Assembly (NCBI GenBank): GCA_009760855.2
Contig: WPIO01000011.1
Coordinates: 1,762,001-1,826,000 of the forward strand
From: Cristatella mucedo
Lineage: Eukaryota; Bryozoa; Phylactolaemata; Cristatellidae
Direction of reading: 5' to 3'
DNA length: 64,000 nt
The notes below the pieces were generated by a model. That model was not told where the DNA came from, searched no databases, and saw only the letters and a program-made list of their open reading frames with translations. Both the position numbers and the translations under genes were made by a program. Positions 1 through 28,590 of this stretch are shown one piece after another (within the stretch, counting starts at the first letter, position 1; the number at the start of each line of letters is the position of its first letter).

Positions 1-22
1 AGTTCGTGGTAGCAGGCGACAC

Positions 23-28
23 TTTATT
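23..28 (-). promoter_or_regulatory. candidate COQ5 polyadenylation signal
   Basis: A canonical AATAAA on the minus strand lies about 330 nt past the COQ5 stop. No better-placed canonical signal is visible between it and the stop. The cleavage site would lie at the window edge. Confidence 0.45.
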
Positions 29-356
29 CGTTGCAGTGTTAGCATCGATTGGCTTGCAGCCACCTTGCGACACCCAATCAAGCAACCAAGTACTCCTACG
101 CTGAAGGCAGACAGTAGTGTACCAGGCGACAACTCCTGGAAGAAGTAGCATGGAGCACACATCGGCTTTGCTATGGCTTCGCTCCCACGAGAGGACGGCC
201 ATTTTATGGTTCACAGAGTAATCAAGACGAAGTGGTTTGCGTAGCCGCATATGCCAACGCGGGCATGAAGAAAGCTTCCGCTGACAGTCAGAGCACCAAC
301 ACGGCACTCACAGGTTGCCATGACAGAATAAGCTGCACGTGGGTATCGGTCAACGA

Positions 357-17622
<17,266 letters not shown>

Positions 17623-17727
17623 AGTTGTCTGCGTCGGGAGAAAAGTGGAGTCTCTCCATCAAGGTTGGCTCCTGGGCCTGGCACAAGGTTACGTCCGGTT
17701 GACCGCTGCCGCGGACGTCTGGGTTGG
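17623..17727 (-). promoter_or_regulatory. COQ5 5' flank (core promoter candidate)
   Basis: Only about 105 bp separate the COQ5 start codon from the recognisable edge of LINE-A copy 3. The interval is GC-rich with several CpGs and has no clear TATA box. Either the promoter is confined to this interval or it lies in or beyond the retrotransposon. Confidence 0.4.
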
Positions 17728-18899
17728 CTGCCGAGCGAGTGGTGCCCGCACAGACCTGTGGAGTCCCTCAAGGGTCTGTACTCGGTCCCTTGCCGTTCTT
17801 CATTTATACACAACCTCTGGGAAAAGTGATTAAAGCCCATGGAATAGGATACCACTTCTATGCTGACGATACGCAGTTGTATTTGTCATTCAAACCGTCG
17901 GAATCTGCTGCAGCAACTGAGAAACTGAACGCTTGCCTTGCCGATATTCGATCCTAGATGTCGGAAAACTTCCTGCAATTAAATGATGATAAAACCGAAC
18001 TGCTGCTCATAGGACACCCTAAGCGTGAGGCTGGATTAAAAAGCTTTGCTGTTTCAATAGGTGATGCTATTGTGTGACCTTCACCACGTGCTCGAAATTT
18101 AGGTGTCGTGTTCAACAGCTGCCTCAATTTCAAAAGCTTCATTCAGAAGACTGCCTCTACAGCTAGCCATCACATCCGATCCCTATCCAAGATTAGGAGC
18201 TGTCTCCCAAAGTGGCTTGTAAAAAATTTAACTGGCTCTCAAGTTCTGTCTTGGCTTGATTATTGTAATTCCCTTTAGGCTGGGCTGCCAAAGAAAGCTA
18301 TTATGCCACTACAGCTGACTATGAACATGGCTGCAAGGCTGGTCTTTAAGTCCCAGCGGTTTGAGCACGTGTCATCTCTGCTGAAAGAGCTAGGATGGTT
18401 GCCGGTTGAGCAAAGGATACAGAGCAAAGTTCGTACGCTGACCCACAAGGCCCGCCACGGCTTGGCTCCTTCGTACCTAGCTGAACTGCTGCATCAGTTT
18501 CAGCCTGTTCGCGCACTCAGGTCCTGTGTGAACAATAAATTAGCTGTCCCATTCCTCCGCTTAAAGACCGTTGGCGACAGAAGCTTTAGCTCTGCAGCTC
18601 CTAGACTGTGGAACTCGCTTCCACAATTCTTACGCAACGACAACTACTCTCCTTCTGCCGACTATGGCACATCTTTTTCAGCAGTCCTGAGCTGCTACTT
18701 CTATGCTACTCACTACCTCAACTGCTCTCCTGACTCAGCTATGCTTCCCACTTTCTCTTTGTTGCGTAAGACGAAGTCTGTTGGCTACCGAATGCGTACC
18801 GAAAGCCGCTTAGGCTGTGAGTGCGCTATACACAACTCTCCTGCGTAGCACCCACATGGTCCTTATGACTTTGTGGAGTTACAGGCGGAGATACATTAC
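17728..18899 (+). mobile_element. LINE-A copy 3, 5' truncated
   Basis: This copy begins in the RT domain ([12 protein letters not shown]) and retains the intact PQG motif missing from copies 1 and 2. [12 protein letters not shown] and a 181-codon C-terminal frame (18303-18848) containing ELGWLPVEQRIQSKV follow. It ends GGAGTTACAGGCGGAGATA then CATTA. A TAG at about 17956 and a frameshift break the RT. It lies divergent from and immediately upstream of COQ5. Confidence 0.85.
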
Positions 18900-19136
18900 C
18901 GAAACTAGCGCGACGAATTCGCACAACTGAAGCCGTTTGTGAGTCGCGCCAGCAGCACTATTTCGGACAGACTGCGAAAGTAGCAGAAGCCGCATGCACG
19001 TTTCCGCAAATTTCGAGCGCGAGCATATGCGTTTTCTACTTTGGTGATTATCATTTTAGAAGAATGTCCACTTAAGAGTAAAAGCGCCTGTCAACTCTGG
19101 AATACTGTTTCGCAGTCTTTTTCGCAGTCATTAAAA

Positions 19137-19424
19137 GTACTGCCAGGCTGACCATCCTCACTCAATTGTCACAGCGGAAAGCTCGAAATCTGTACAGCTC
19201 AGCTGCGTTAAGCTTGACAAAAAATTATGGAACGCAGTCTTTTCTTTTTTTCGCAGTCTTTGCGTATTTCTGTCGTAAAGATTGCGAGGTCATACGCCGC
19301 CTTACAGGCAACATCCTTGCTTGCTGCCTTCCTGGGTAAATACTGTGAGCCCTCCGGGAGCATCAAGCGATCAAAAAAATATGGAACGCTTCACGAATTT
19401 GCGTGTCATCCTTGCGCAGGGGCC

Positions 19425-19460
<36 letters not shown>

Positions 19461-19980
19461 GTGTACTGCCGAAGCAAGTACAATCATGATAGGGGCATAT
19501 AGCTATATGTAGTAATCTGATTACCTTTCCTTAATTCTTAGTGTCAATAGCTTCATCACCTGATGATGTGCTACATGTATAACCACTATGTGCGATACAA
19601 TTTTAAAAACAACGTAAAATAATAGAAAGCAGTCACAATAGTCCATCGTGTCGTATAAATAGCGTTCGCGGCTGATGGCGAGTTTTAATTCAGGAGAGAC
19701 AACTTTCAAAACCAAGCGGAAGTTGCGGTCGCATCCGGGGGTCTTGGCGCTCGGACCTCAGCTGGTCGCTACTGGCTCAGTAGTCCAGCTGGAGTGGGCG
19801 GGAAAATTCTAGATGTACCTGATAGATGAGTTAGAATTGATTTGTTTTGAGCGTAAGCACCTCTTCAGACTGCTGATACGGTTGCTATTAAGCCGTCGAG
19901 CACCATCGCTTTCCTTTGCGGTCGGCCGCTGCAATGGCGATCCCTGGCCGACGCGCTGGTACTCGGTAGAACGGCCACCG
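19137..19980 (-). repeat. U6-bearing repeat unit, copy A
   Basis: This is one of three homologous units (A 19137-19980, B 22753-23470, C 26470-27195 inverted). Conservation is high from about 110 bp before U6 to the 3' edge, but low further upstream, where only patches such as GAGTGGGCGGGA remain. A and C share the full 3' flank; B stops after the common TTGCGTATTTC. Confidence 0.8.
19373..19481 (-). ncRNA. U6: U6 snRNA, copy A
   Basis: This is the spliceosomal U6 RNA, which pairs with U4 and U2 and forms the catalytic core. The minus strand begins GTACTTGCTTCGGCAGTAC (5' stem-loop). It has ACAGAGA within GATACAGAGAAGATTAGC, AGCATGGCCCCTGCGCAAGG, and ends GTTCCATATTTTTTT, a pol III terminator. 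Upstream are a TATA-like ATATAG at about -25 and a conserved block at about -65 to -45 where a proximal sequence element would lie. The RNA body is intact compared with known U6. Confidence 0.95.
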
Positions 19981-21574
19981 CATGCCCGAGTACCGACGAT
20001 CAAGACTCTTTAGCAGTGGGGAAAAGAAAAGGCATACTTAAAACCATTCGTGAGGCGAGTAGCTACTGCTGGACGCCCAGCCATAAGCTGTGGACCGAGG
20101 CTACAAGCGGAGTTGTGGCCCGATTAACAGTACAGTGCTCCTCACGTCGGCCTGGACAGCAGCTCAATCAACTGGCTAACTAGAACTTGGGATACGGTAA
20201 TTTAGAGCTAGCGTTATCAGCGGATCCCAATCAAGTGATGTACATATCCCTCTGTAAGCTATCCTCGCCAGACCCGCAATGCAATGTGCTGTCAAGGATT
20301 TGGTTGACTAATAAAATTAAATGAATGAAGACGCGAGCTCGATCGCAGGGGGTCATTAAGGACAGTAAAGAGGCTAAAAGATCAGCTTGAAGCGCTGCAA
20401 GCGAGGGTTTATGGGAATTCTGTTAGTCAGGTCACCACGGTGGCGGTTGACGTTTTCTGCTCAAACAGATCGCACACAGTTTTGATGTCCGCGAATCCAA
20501 AGCGGATAGCGTGCGAAAGCAAGCGAAAATAAAAAGCTTATCAGAGTGTGTAAAAGAGTGTGTGCCGCCTCGCCTGCAAGCAGGGGCGGCGCTTACAGTG
20601 CCGACTGCGAGGCCGCGGCCTACTTGCCGAGAAGCACTCTCTTCGCAGAGCGGTCATAGTAGGACCAATGGGACTCCGTGCTGTCGATCAGGCTAACGGT
20701 CGGTTAACCGACGGAGGCACACGAAGTACTGTCCAGCAACTCTATCGTCTGAATTGGCACCGGAAATTTGGCGAATTTTTGTGTCAAATTTGGTCGCACT
20801 GTGCGATGCAAAGAGGGACCGCTAAAGCGTGTCCCTACAGGTTCTGTTGTGCGATAGTTGTGACTGTTGTGTGAGTCTCTCCGGTGGCGGCTGTTCTTGT
20901 GAAGTCTCGCGGAGACACGAGCGGGCGAACGTGCACGGTAAATGGGACTCAATCTTTATTCCCTCAGCCCTCAGTGGGTACATATACGAGCTGGCTGACT
21001 CGCCACAGACCGGGGAGTGCATCGGTGGTGGGCCACATGCTTACATCAAAGGCTGCAGACGCTGCACCGAGTCACTTGCCCAGCCACCTGTTGCAGAGAT
21101 GGCATACACCAGTAGCCGATGCTGCAGCACTAATTGCAATAGCAGAAATAGCAGGCTCACACGACAATTCACCTGAAGCTTCTTCTTCAAGTAAGGCGAA
21201 TGTGTTATAGTGGCCAGTTCTACAAAATGTCGATCGCCCGTCAGAAATTGTGGCATTAGGTTTTTTCAGTCACCGAGACAGCATTGAGCCGCTCTACTAC
21301 TGCAGTCATACGCGAGGCTGGTCTAATTTTGTGACAAATGACTGATGAGTAGAGAAACGCGATTGCCATCGTGAACAACTTAACGTAAGGGCGCCCCAAT
21401 TACGAGCATGTTCCAATGGCCAGATTGCTCCTATAATTTGAGTCGCCAGAAGAGACGAGATTGAGAACAGAGGAGAATTCAGATTGCCAAGCAAAGACAC
21501 CTCCGCTCAGCTCTGAGTAGCGAGCTCGCAGGGCGCAGTATGTGTGTGGCCTTGGCCTTGCCTGCTCACACTTC

Positions 21575-21755
21575 GCACGCTGCCACTAACCATATTTGCA
21601 TGCTGACTCTGTGCGTGTCACCTTTAACTATGTTATGCTTGTTGATATTGAGTATGCTACCACTAACCAATCGATTATGCTTTTTTTGCAGCATACATTC
21701 AGTGCATAGAAAGGGTTTACGTTTTCTTAGGTCGCTAGATAAATTTATTATCATT
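21575..21755 (+). mobile_element. LINE-B 3'-UTR fragment
   Basis: GCTGCCACTAACCATATTTG and GCATGCTGACTCTGTG match the 3'-UTR that precedes the tail in the copies at 30.6, 49.8 and 54.9 kb. The fragment runs into the (TA)n tract. Confidence 0.5.
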
Positions 21756-21761
21756 ATTATA

Positions 21762-21763
<2 letters not shown>

Positions 21764-21827
<64 letters not shown>

Positions 21828-21888
21828 TATATATATATATATATATATATACCCTATATATATATATATATATATATTATCTTCCGGC
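21764..21888. repeat. (TA)n microsatellite with two short interruptions
   Basis: About 120 bp of alternating TA, broken by CAC and CCC near 21826 and 21851. Confidence 0.95.
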
Positions 21889-21939
21889 CACCGCACCCTC
21901 CTGCCTCTCGGCTGGTCGCGCCATCCCGTTTGCCATAGG

Positions 21940-22230
21940 TCCGGTTCTCGAGCCGGACTTGGTCATCGACAACTGCACCGACGCGGTCGTAGTCGACGTG
22001 ACAGTGCAGTTCGGCGGCAGCGAGGATGCCTTGGTGGTGGGGGCCCGGAAAAAGGTTTAAAAGTACAGGGTCATATCGTGGTCTCTCTTGACCTCCGGTT
22101 ACCGGACGGCGGTGGTGAACGCCTTCGTGATTGGCATGGTGGCCCAGTAATGTAGCTAGCTGCCTGGCCAACCTCGGCGTTGCCCTTGCGGAAAGAACGG
22201 CATTGCGGCGGCTATGCGTCTAGGACGCCA
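21940..22230 (+). mobile_element. remnant of an R2/NeSL-type non-LTR element (restriction-like endonuclease)
   Basis: A plus-strand frame encodes EPDLVIDNCTDAVVVDVTVQ, then GARKKV, a stop (22058-22060) and KYRVI in the same frame. The pattern P-D, about a dozen residues, then V-D-V-T-V is the catalytic signature of the endonuclease in R2, R4 and NeSL-like elements, with a following K-x-x-K-Y region. It is pseudogenised. The assignment rests on the motif alone. Confidence 0.5.
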
Positions 22231-22282
22231 TTTCCGGTTCGAAAGCCGTGCGGTCTATATAAAACGGATGCAAACATACTGC

Positions 22283-22400
22283 ATACGGTCAGCCTCGACT
22301 TACCAAATAGATAGGGACCGGAAAATCTGTCGTAGGTCGAATTTTCGTAAGTCGGAAATGGTATACGATACGTTCTACTACGATATGTTCTGACAAAGAC
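22283..22400. mobile_element. possible pogo/Tc1-mariner-type transposon terminus
   Basis: CAGCCTCGACTTACCAA and CGAATTTTCGTAAGTCGG resemble the terminal inverted repeats common in pogo/Tigger-like elements. No transposase frame or second end was found. Confidence 0.2.
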
Positions 22401-22752
22401 ATAGAGAGGTAAACGAATAGAATTTTTGTACAAATCATAGCAAATAAATAAATAAGAATAAGTAAATAAAATTATATTTACACACCGTAATGTGAAGTAT
22501 TTTTGGGCATAGAGGAGCTGATAATTGTAGCACTGTACATCGATTACAATTGAGAGGTGGGTGAGGAGTTGGACGAGCTTGCTGAAGGATCGATCCTTAA
22601 CTCCCTCTTCGTCTAAACACTCGTGACTAGTTGCGGCGTTATCAAATCTACTGACCGCAAGCGGATTAAAAGAAAAATTTGAATACATTTTTATTTCCGA
22701 TTTTTTTTGGATTGCCATGACCGAGTTATTGTCTCAAATTTCTTAAGTTGAA

Positions 22753-22921
22753 CTCTTTGCGTATTTCCGTCGTAAAGATTGCGAAGTCATACGCCGCCTT
22801 ACAGACGACATCCTTGCTTGCTGCCTTCCTGGGTAAATACTGTGAGCCCTCCGGGAGCATCAAGCGATCAAAAAAATATGGAACGCTTCACGAATTTGCG
22901 TGTCATCCTTGCGCAGGGGCC

Positions 22922-22957
<36 letters not shown>

Positions 22958-23470
22958 GTGTACTGCCGAAGCAAGTACAATCATGATAGGGGCATATAGC
23001 TATATGTAGTAATCTGATTACCTTTCCTTAATTCTTAGTGTCAATAGCTTCATCACCTGATGATGTGCTACATGTATAAGGGCAAGTTTGTTATATTTAT
23101 GTGCAATATAATTTTAAAGACAGCATTGAATACTATAAAGAAGTCACAGTATCCGTTTTATTGTATAAAACGTGTCTACGGTTGCCTTCGAATATTTATT
23201 CAGGATAGACAACTTCCAAAGCCAAGCAGGCGCATCCGGGGCGGGCCTCAGCGCCCGGACCTCCGCTGGTCTCTGGTTAAGTAGTCTTGCTGGAGTGGGC
23301 GGGAGAATTCGAGATGTGCATGATAGGTGAGTTAGAATGCGGACGCGTGTTGATCGTAAAACCGCTGACGACTGTTACAAAGCCGTCGCGCGCTATCGCA
23401 TTCCTGTACGATCGGCTGCCGTCGGGGCGATCACTGGCCGCCAACCTCTCCTTAAGCGTACCGTACTAGC
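22753..23470 (-). repeat. U6-bearing repeat unit, copy B
   Basis: In the same orientation as copy A and about 3.5 kb from it. Its 3' flank is cut short at 22753, whereas A and C continue about 130 bp further. Confidence 0.8.
22870..22978 (-). ncRNA. U6: U6 snRNA, copy B
   Basis: The RNA region is identical by eye to copy A: GTACTTGCTTCGGCAGTAC start, ACAGAGA box, GCGCAAGGATGACACGCA and the T-run terminator. The roughly 110 bp directly upstream, with a TATA-like element, are also the same as in copy A. Confidence 0.95.
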
Positions 23471-24179
23471 ACCGTACCTTGCTCTGATCTGCTGATAATC
23501 TTTCTAGCTTATTGGGCCGCAGGTTGGACAGGATCAGAGAGTCCGTCTCTAAGTTCCCTAAGTAATCTCTTTAAGTCTTCGACCTCCGCTCCTCGCTCTA
23601 CCACAATGTCTGCCGCCAAGCCTGCCTCAGTTGACCTCATCTTGTACTTCGTCTCCCTATCTAATTAGACGTCTAGCTCTCTAGGACCCGCATTCCTACT
23701 GTTCGACTTACGAGTTGCTTCGATTGACTGCTGCCTTTCTTAACTAGCTATGCTAATATGTCCGCATTCTCGGGTTCTGTCTCAGCTTCTTTCAAAGAGA
23801 CTTATTAATGCCGACACTAGACCAGGAGAACTTAAAGCTCCTTTATTCCAGTCTCGCTACTACCGCTGCTAGAAAGGAAAGGTCCCGACTAGGATCGCAG
23901 GCTATCGATGTGCTACAGTTGTTTATTTTCTATCGTAGTGGGAGAATTCAGTGAGTAGTTATACAGTAAATGGTCATCCACTGACCCTTTAAAGTATGTC
24001 GTGGTCAAAGGATCGATTGCATGACCACTTGTTTTCGCAAGTTATACTCTTTCTTGCCGATCTAATAAGAGAATCTTGCCTTACGACATCTAAAACTCTC
24101 GAAACTCTCTTGCAGAATGCAAGCATGCATAACCGACATTCGTACTTGGATGGCATATCTTACTCAAATTGAATAACGT

Positions 24180-25385
24180 TAAAACCAACTTACTAGCTAT
24201 AATCAATCTCATGTAGCCTCTGCGCGGAATCTGGTTGTGGTCTTCCAAAATATCATTTATTTATTAGATGACCAAATCAGCTTCGCATTCAAGTCTGCCT
24301 ACTTTTACTTACATAACATTGCAAGAAATCGGAGTTGCTTAGATAAGAATACCACAGCCAAGCTCATTAAAGCATTCGTGACATCACGACGACTTGATTT
24401 CTGCAACCTGCTACTTGCAGGTCTTTCTGCTAGTGCAATGGGACAGTTGATGCAAACTCGGCGCCTAGGGTTATGTCGTGAACGTCGAAACTCTACGTTA
24501 AGCCACTTTTCACCAATCTCCACTGGCAATCCCCGTCAAGCAACCTACAGACTTCAAGATTCTGCCACTCACCTTCAGGTCCCCCGATTGTCTTGCTCGG
24601 CCCAGCTATCTGGATTTCTTCCTAATCAGGCCTGCCGTCGTACCACCTGCTTTTCTGACTCTGCTAATTTGTGTAAGCGTCCAACGAACTTCAAATCGCT
24701 TGGAGACCATGCCTTCAGTTATGCATTTTCATAGTGGTAATATACTATGCTTATAAAGTCGTGGGTGTAGGGACGTGCCCCCCCTCAGGCTCGATAGTGA
24801 CTCGATGCTGAACGATGGATCGCAAGGTTCTCTTCACTAGGAGGAGGATTCTCTTACACCGTCACACTGCCTCATAATCGCATCGCTGACGCAGAGCTTT
24901 CGGACGCTTTTCACCCAGGCACTCTCAGTGAGCATCGTTCGTTCGTTGGGTGCTCGCTGAGAGCATGCACAACAAAGGGCTGCGGTTCTCAGCCGTGAGC
25001 CAGACTGACTTTCCCAATGCCTGCACACTTTTTGATCTTACTGTCTGCAGCCCGGACGGCACCTGCTGAGATGCTATGCTCCCAAAGCCTGGGATTCACT
25101 ACCAGACTGGCAACTGACATCGCATCATCTTCTGACTGGACTTCATTAAAAAAGAACGTGAAAGCCGATTTGTTTCTCTTCAGCCTTTACACAGAACGAA
25201 CGAATTGTCCTTTACGTGCCTCCATGTGTTCTGAAACTTCAAGTGTCGCTAAAAGTGTCACTAAGCAAAAGAAAAATGACGACCTTCTTTTTTCATCACA
25301 TGCGCAGTGCCATGAAAGAGATTTGGATCACTTGGGGACCTATAATATACACTTTATTATTAATATTATTACTATTCCCATTATT
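24180..25385 (+). mobile_element. LINE-B copy with ~325-bp interruption
   Basis: The plus-strand RT C-terminus is seen in two parts: RLDFCNLLLAGLSASAM and flanking sequence at 24237-24734, then from about 25066 CTCCCAAAGCCTGGGATTCA and a stretch decoding to LKKNVKADLFLFS. The tail region ends near (TTATTA)n at 25355-25385. The sequence from 24741 to 25065 is foreign to the family and may be a later insertion. Confidence 0.6.
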
Positions 25386-25794
25386 GTTACATGTGCATGC
25401 TTCCTTTCGTTACACTACAGTTTTATATTCCAAAGCCGGATGTGGTGGCTGCATGTACACAGCATCAGTCATAGCTAACCACAGTTTCTAACCATGGTAT
25501 CCGACGACCTTCTATAATCTCAAAACCAGAGATTATGACATGTCGAGCTCTTAGCGATTATATAACTCAAGAGTCACCAATAATCTATAGCACTGTCATA
25601 CTCTAGCTCAGTTAAGATGCTGGCATTTCTCCATTAAACTGGCTCAAGATTTAATGTCTGCTTAACGTATCGCTCACACAACTGCAGCATTTCAGCGTGT
25701 GTGGGACATTGAGCCACTGCTCCTAGGGCCAGACATACCGATGGTGGCTTGACTGTACATTCATTTGTCGGCTCAGTGGCTGGTGAATAATAAT

Positions 25795-25870
25795 GTTAGT
25801 GATAATAATTTGTATTGCACCTTAAGAGAACTAAATCTCTTACTAGGCAGTGTAGCATTCGCAGCAGTGC
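25795..25870 (-). mobile_element. LINE-B/SINE tail
   Basis: GAGAACTAAATCTCTTACTA preceded by (TAA)-rich sequence, the conserved tail in minus orientation. Confidence 0.5.
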
Positions 25871-26124
25871 TTTTAAACCTGACAGGACCTTACTCGCTAG
25901 GTTAGAAGTTAGTATATGGGCGTGACTACGCCACGTCATGCCACCACAGCCGGACTCACACCGCTCCGCCTGGCCTACGGGCGCGCCTACCGGCTCATTA
26001 GGCGCTGCAGTTGGACGGTATCGGCTGACTAAGCTGGATTTAATTGCAACGGATCAGCTGTGGGCGCCTGACCCGCAAGACCTGCAGCAAGGTACTTTCT
26101 GCCCGTGCGTCGGCCTGTACGCAC

Positions 26125-26206
26125 GCTATCTCTGTCTCTGTCTGTCTCTGTCTGTCTCTGTCTGTCTGTCTGTCTCTGTCTGTCTGTCTGTCTCTCTCTC
26201 TCTCCC
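26125..26206. repeat. (CTGT)/(CT)n microsatellite
   Basis: Mixed CTGTCTCTGT units ending in a short (CT)n run. Confidence 0.9.
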
Positions 26207-26777
26207 CGCGCGTTCCGGAGCTGCTTATACGACGGCTACTACATCTGTATGTACGCTCGCACGCTTGCGTCACCTGCGTATAATGCAATGCAGCCGTCGT
26301 CGTCAGAACGACAACTGACTTGTGAGGGCATCGCTCTTCGTCGCGACGGCATCGCTCGCCACGAGCCCCTACAAGTAGTCTTCGAAGAGGACACGCTCCG
26401 GTGTCTTTGATAAGAACGGTTATAAGACAGCCAACGTGCGCGATTTCTTTGTAGCAGCATACAACGGTGTTAACGCTCAACACACACCACACTCAATCGC
26501 ACCTATCACGCACATCTAGAATTATCCCGACCACTCCAGCTAGACTTCTGGTTTAGGTCTTAGCGGCTGGAGTCGCCCCGGATGCGACCGTAACTTCCGC
26601 TTGACTTTGGGAGTTATCTATCATGAATGAATACTCGCCATTAGCCGTGAGCGCTATTTACACGACGTGACAGACTATTGTGACTGCTTTCTATAATTCT
26701 ACGTTGTTTTTTTAAAATTGTATCGCACATCGTAACATAGTGGTTATACATGTAGCACATCATCAGGTGATGAAGCT

Positions 26778-26844
26778 ATTGACACTAAGAATTAAGGAAA
26801 GGTAACCAAATTACTACATATAGCGATATGCCCCTATCACGAGT
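26778..26844 (+). promoter_or_regulatory. U6 copy C promoter: candidate PSE and TATA
   Basis: The block TTGACACTAAGAATTAAGG at about -66 to -48 is kept in all three copies, as is a CATATAG TATA-like motif at about -28. This is the layout of metazoan type-3 pol III promoters. Copies A and B have the mirror-positioned elements at about 19482-19550 and 22979-23047. Confidence 0.55.
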
Positions 26845-26865
26845 GTACTTGCTTCGGCAGTACAC

Positions 26866-26901
<36 letters not shown>

Positions 26902-26953
26902 GGCCCCTGCGCAAGGATGACACGCAAATTCGTGAAGCGTTCCATATTTTTTT
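26845..26953 (+). ncRNA. U6: U6 snRNA, copy C
   Basis: Intact U6 on the plus strand, from GTACTTGCTTCGGCAGTAC to GTTCCATATTTTTTT. It contains GATACAGAGAAGATTAGC and CCCCTGCGCAAGGATGACAC. The body is the same as copies A and B, although the upstream flank from -30 to -1 differs at a few positions (for example TAGCGATATG). Confidence 0.95.
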
Positions 26954-28164
26954 GATCGCTTGATGCTCCCGGAGGGCTCACAGTATTTACCCAGGAAGGC
27001 AGCAAGCAAGGATGTCGTCTGTAAGGCGGCGTATGACTTCGCAATCTTTACGACAGAAATACGCAAAGACTGCGAAAAAAAAGAAAAGACTGCGTTCCAT
27101 AATTTTTTGTCAAGCTTAACGCAGCTGAGCTGTACAGATTTCGAGCTTTCCGCTGTGACAATTGAGTGAGGATGGTCAGCCTGGCAGTACTTTAATTAAT
27201 GGATGTACTATTTCACCTCGTATAGGTATCTGGGGTTAGGCATCGCCTAAGGGGCCGAAAGTTTGCTCGCATTAGACAGACTTACGATGTCGTTGCGTCG
27301 AGCCCAGCGGCATACGTGAAACTCCTGGATAGAGATTCAATTCCCCTTGGACGCTATATGAATTAATTTGATATTTACATATGAAGTGACAAAATTAAGC
27401 GTAGGGCCTTGGATTGATTCGCGAGGTCGGTGGCAGCAGCGTCGGCGGGCTGAACGCTTACAAGCCGGCTCGCGGAATTAAGTGCTGAGGCGGGCGTGCG
27501 AAAACCGTCTCACTCGGATCTTCATGGCTAGCTTGGCTTTCTTTGTCGCTTGGCGTTCTTTATCGCTTATTAGCAGCAGAAAGGTGGCCGATAAGTCGAC
27601 TGACGTACGTGCTTGCGTTGTGATTTTCTACGCAGCTGGCAAAGTTGTGATCAATCAATGGGCCACATCGTAAAACGGTTTCTTCAGATTGGCCAGCGTG
27701 CGTATTCAGACAAGTACATCGGCATTCATCATTGGCCGAAACTCATCGCGTGTATGAGTACGTGTGAAGGCTGAGTTTCTTTGCACTGATGCTGAGTTGA
27801 AAGCAGTGCTTGCACCTTACTCACTTGCCCATAAAGCTGCGTCCTTCCGACGTCCACATGGAGTAATGATTGCACATAACATAGGCATTTTCATCTCCAA
27901 CTCACCAAGCCACATAGCCTAATGAGACATTAATCTCGTGAGCATCCTGCAACTCGCGACATCTGAGCAATATTAAGTGGGACAAACGGACAAGCAAGCA
28001 AACAAACGGACAAGCAACCAAAGGTACCGCGAATACTACGCCGAACCGTTATGTACTTCGCGACAAAGCAGGAGGCTTGAGGAGGAAGTGAATAGTTATT
28101 GACGAGCCACGAATGACGAGCTGCCATCCAGAAAGGATGCAAACCAGGCTATATATTTTCTGGT

Positions 28165-28590
28165 TCTGTCACTCACTTTTGGATCCCTCCGGTCTCTTGC
28201 TCATTTTGCCTACCCATCTGAAATACTTCCTGATCAGACATTCCAGCCTTCCCAGATGGCACCTCGTTCTCTTCTAACTCCGATCATTGGTTTTGTCCTC
28301 AAAACGAGCCTCAAGTCCTACTTAGACGATGCTTGCAGCTCCAAACGTATGTAACTTACTCCCGACCGATATCATCACGACGTGCCCTGACTTGATGACA
28401 TCACCCACCGGTTTGTCTCGGCCATTACTTCATCGCGAGTGCGAGCGGTCTTTTTTCCATGCTTTTCTGTGCTGCAGTCGTGAGCGCTATCACTGACCGA
28501 GTGGCGAGTTTTCTTTCCTTCATTCTTAAATTACCTAGAAGAGATTTGGTTCTCTGAGAGCGCTAAATAAATATTTCAAGATTATTGCTA
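28165..28590 (+). mobile_element. LINE-B remnant, strongly decayed
   Basis: GTTCTGTCACTCACTTTTGG and TGATCAGACATTCCAGC match the RT C-terminus of the family. The copy ends with the tail GAGATTTGGTTCTCTGAGAG and AT-rich sequence. Confidence 0.5.

Larger units (their letters stand above)
19982..22752. other. intergenic DNA between U6 copies A and B
   Basis: It contains a LINE-B 3'-UTR fragment (21575-21755), a (TA)n tract (21764-21888), a restriction-like-endonuclease retrotransposon remnant (21940-22230) and a possible DNA-transposon end (22283-22400). From 19982 to 21574 I see nothing recognisable; open frames there (20511-21210) overlap on both strands and resemble no family. Confidence 0.6.
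23471..26469. other. intergenic DNA between U6 copies B and C
   Basis: It holds an interrupted LINE-B copy (24180-25385), a LINE-B/SINE tail on the minus strand (25795-25870) and a CTGT/CT-rich tract (26125-26206). The segments 23471-24179 and 25386-25794 show nothing recognisable. Confidence 0.6.
26470..27195 (+). repeat. U6-bearing repeat unit, copy C (inverted relative to A and B)
   Basis: Homologous to A along nearly its whole length but in the opposite orientation. The 3' flank is complete to GGATGGTCAGCCTGGCAGTA, which in A begins at 19137. Confidence 0.8.

Noticed and set aside
19227-19457. 76-codon open frame covering the U6 region (same frame repeated at 22748 and 26869)
   Set aside because: It is U6 snRNA and flank read as protein; the RNA gene explains the conservation.
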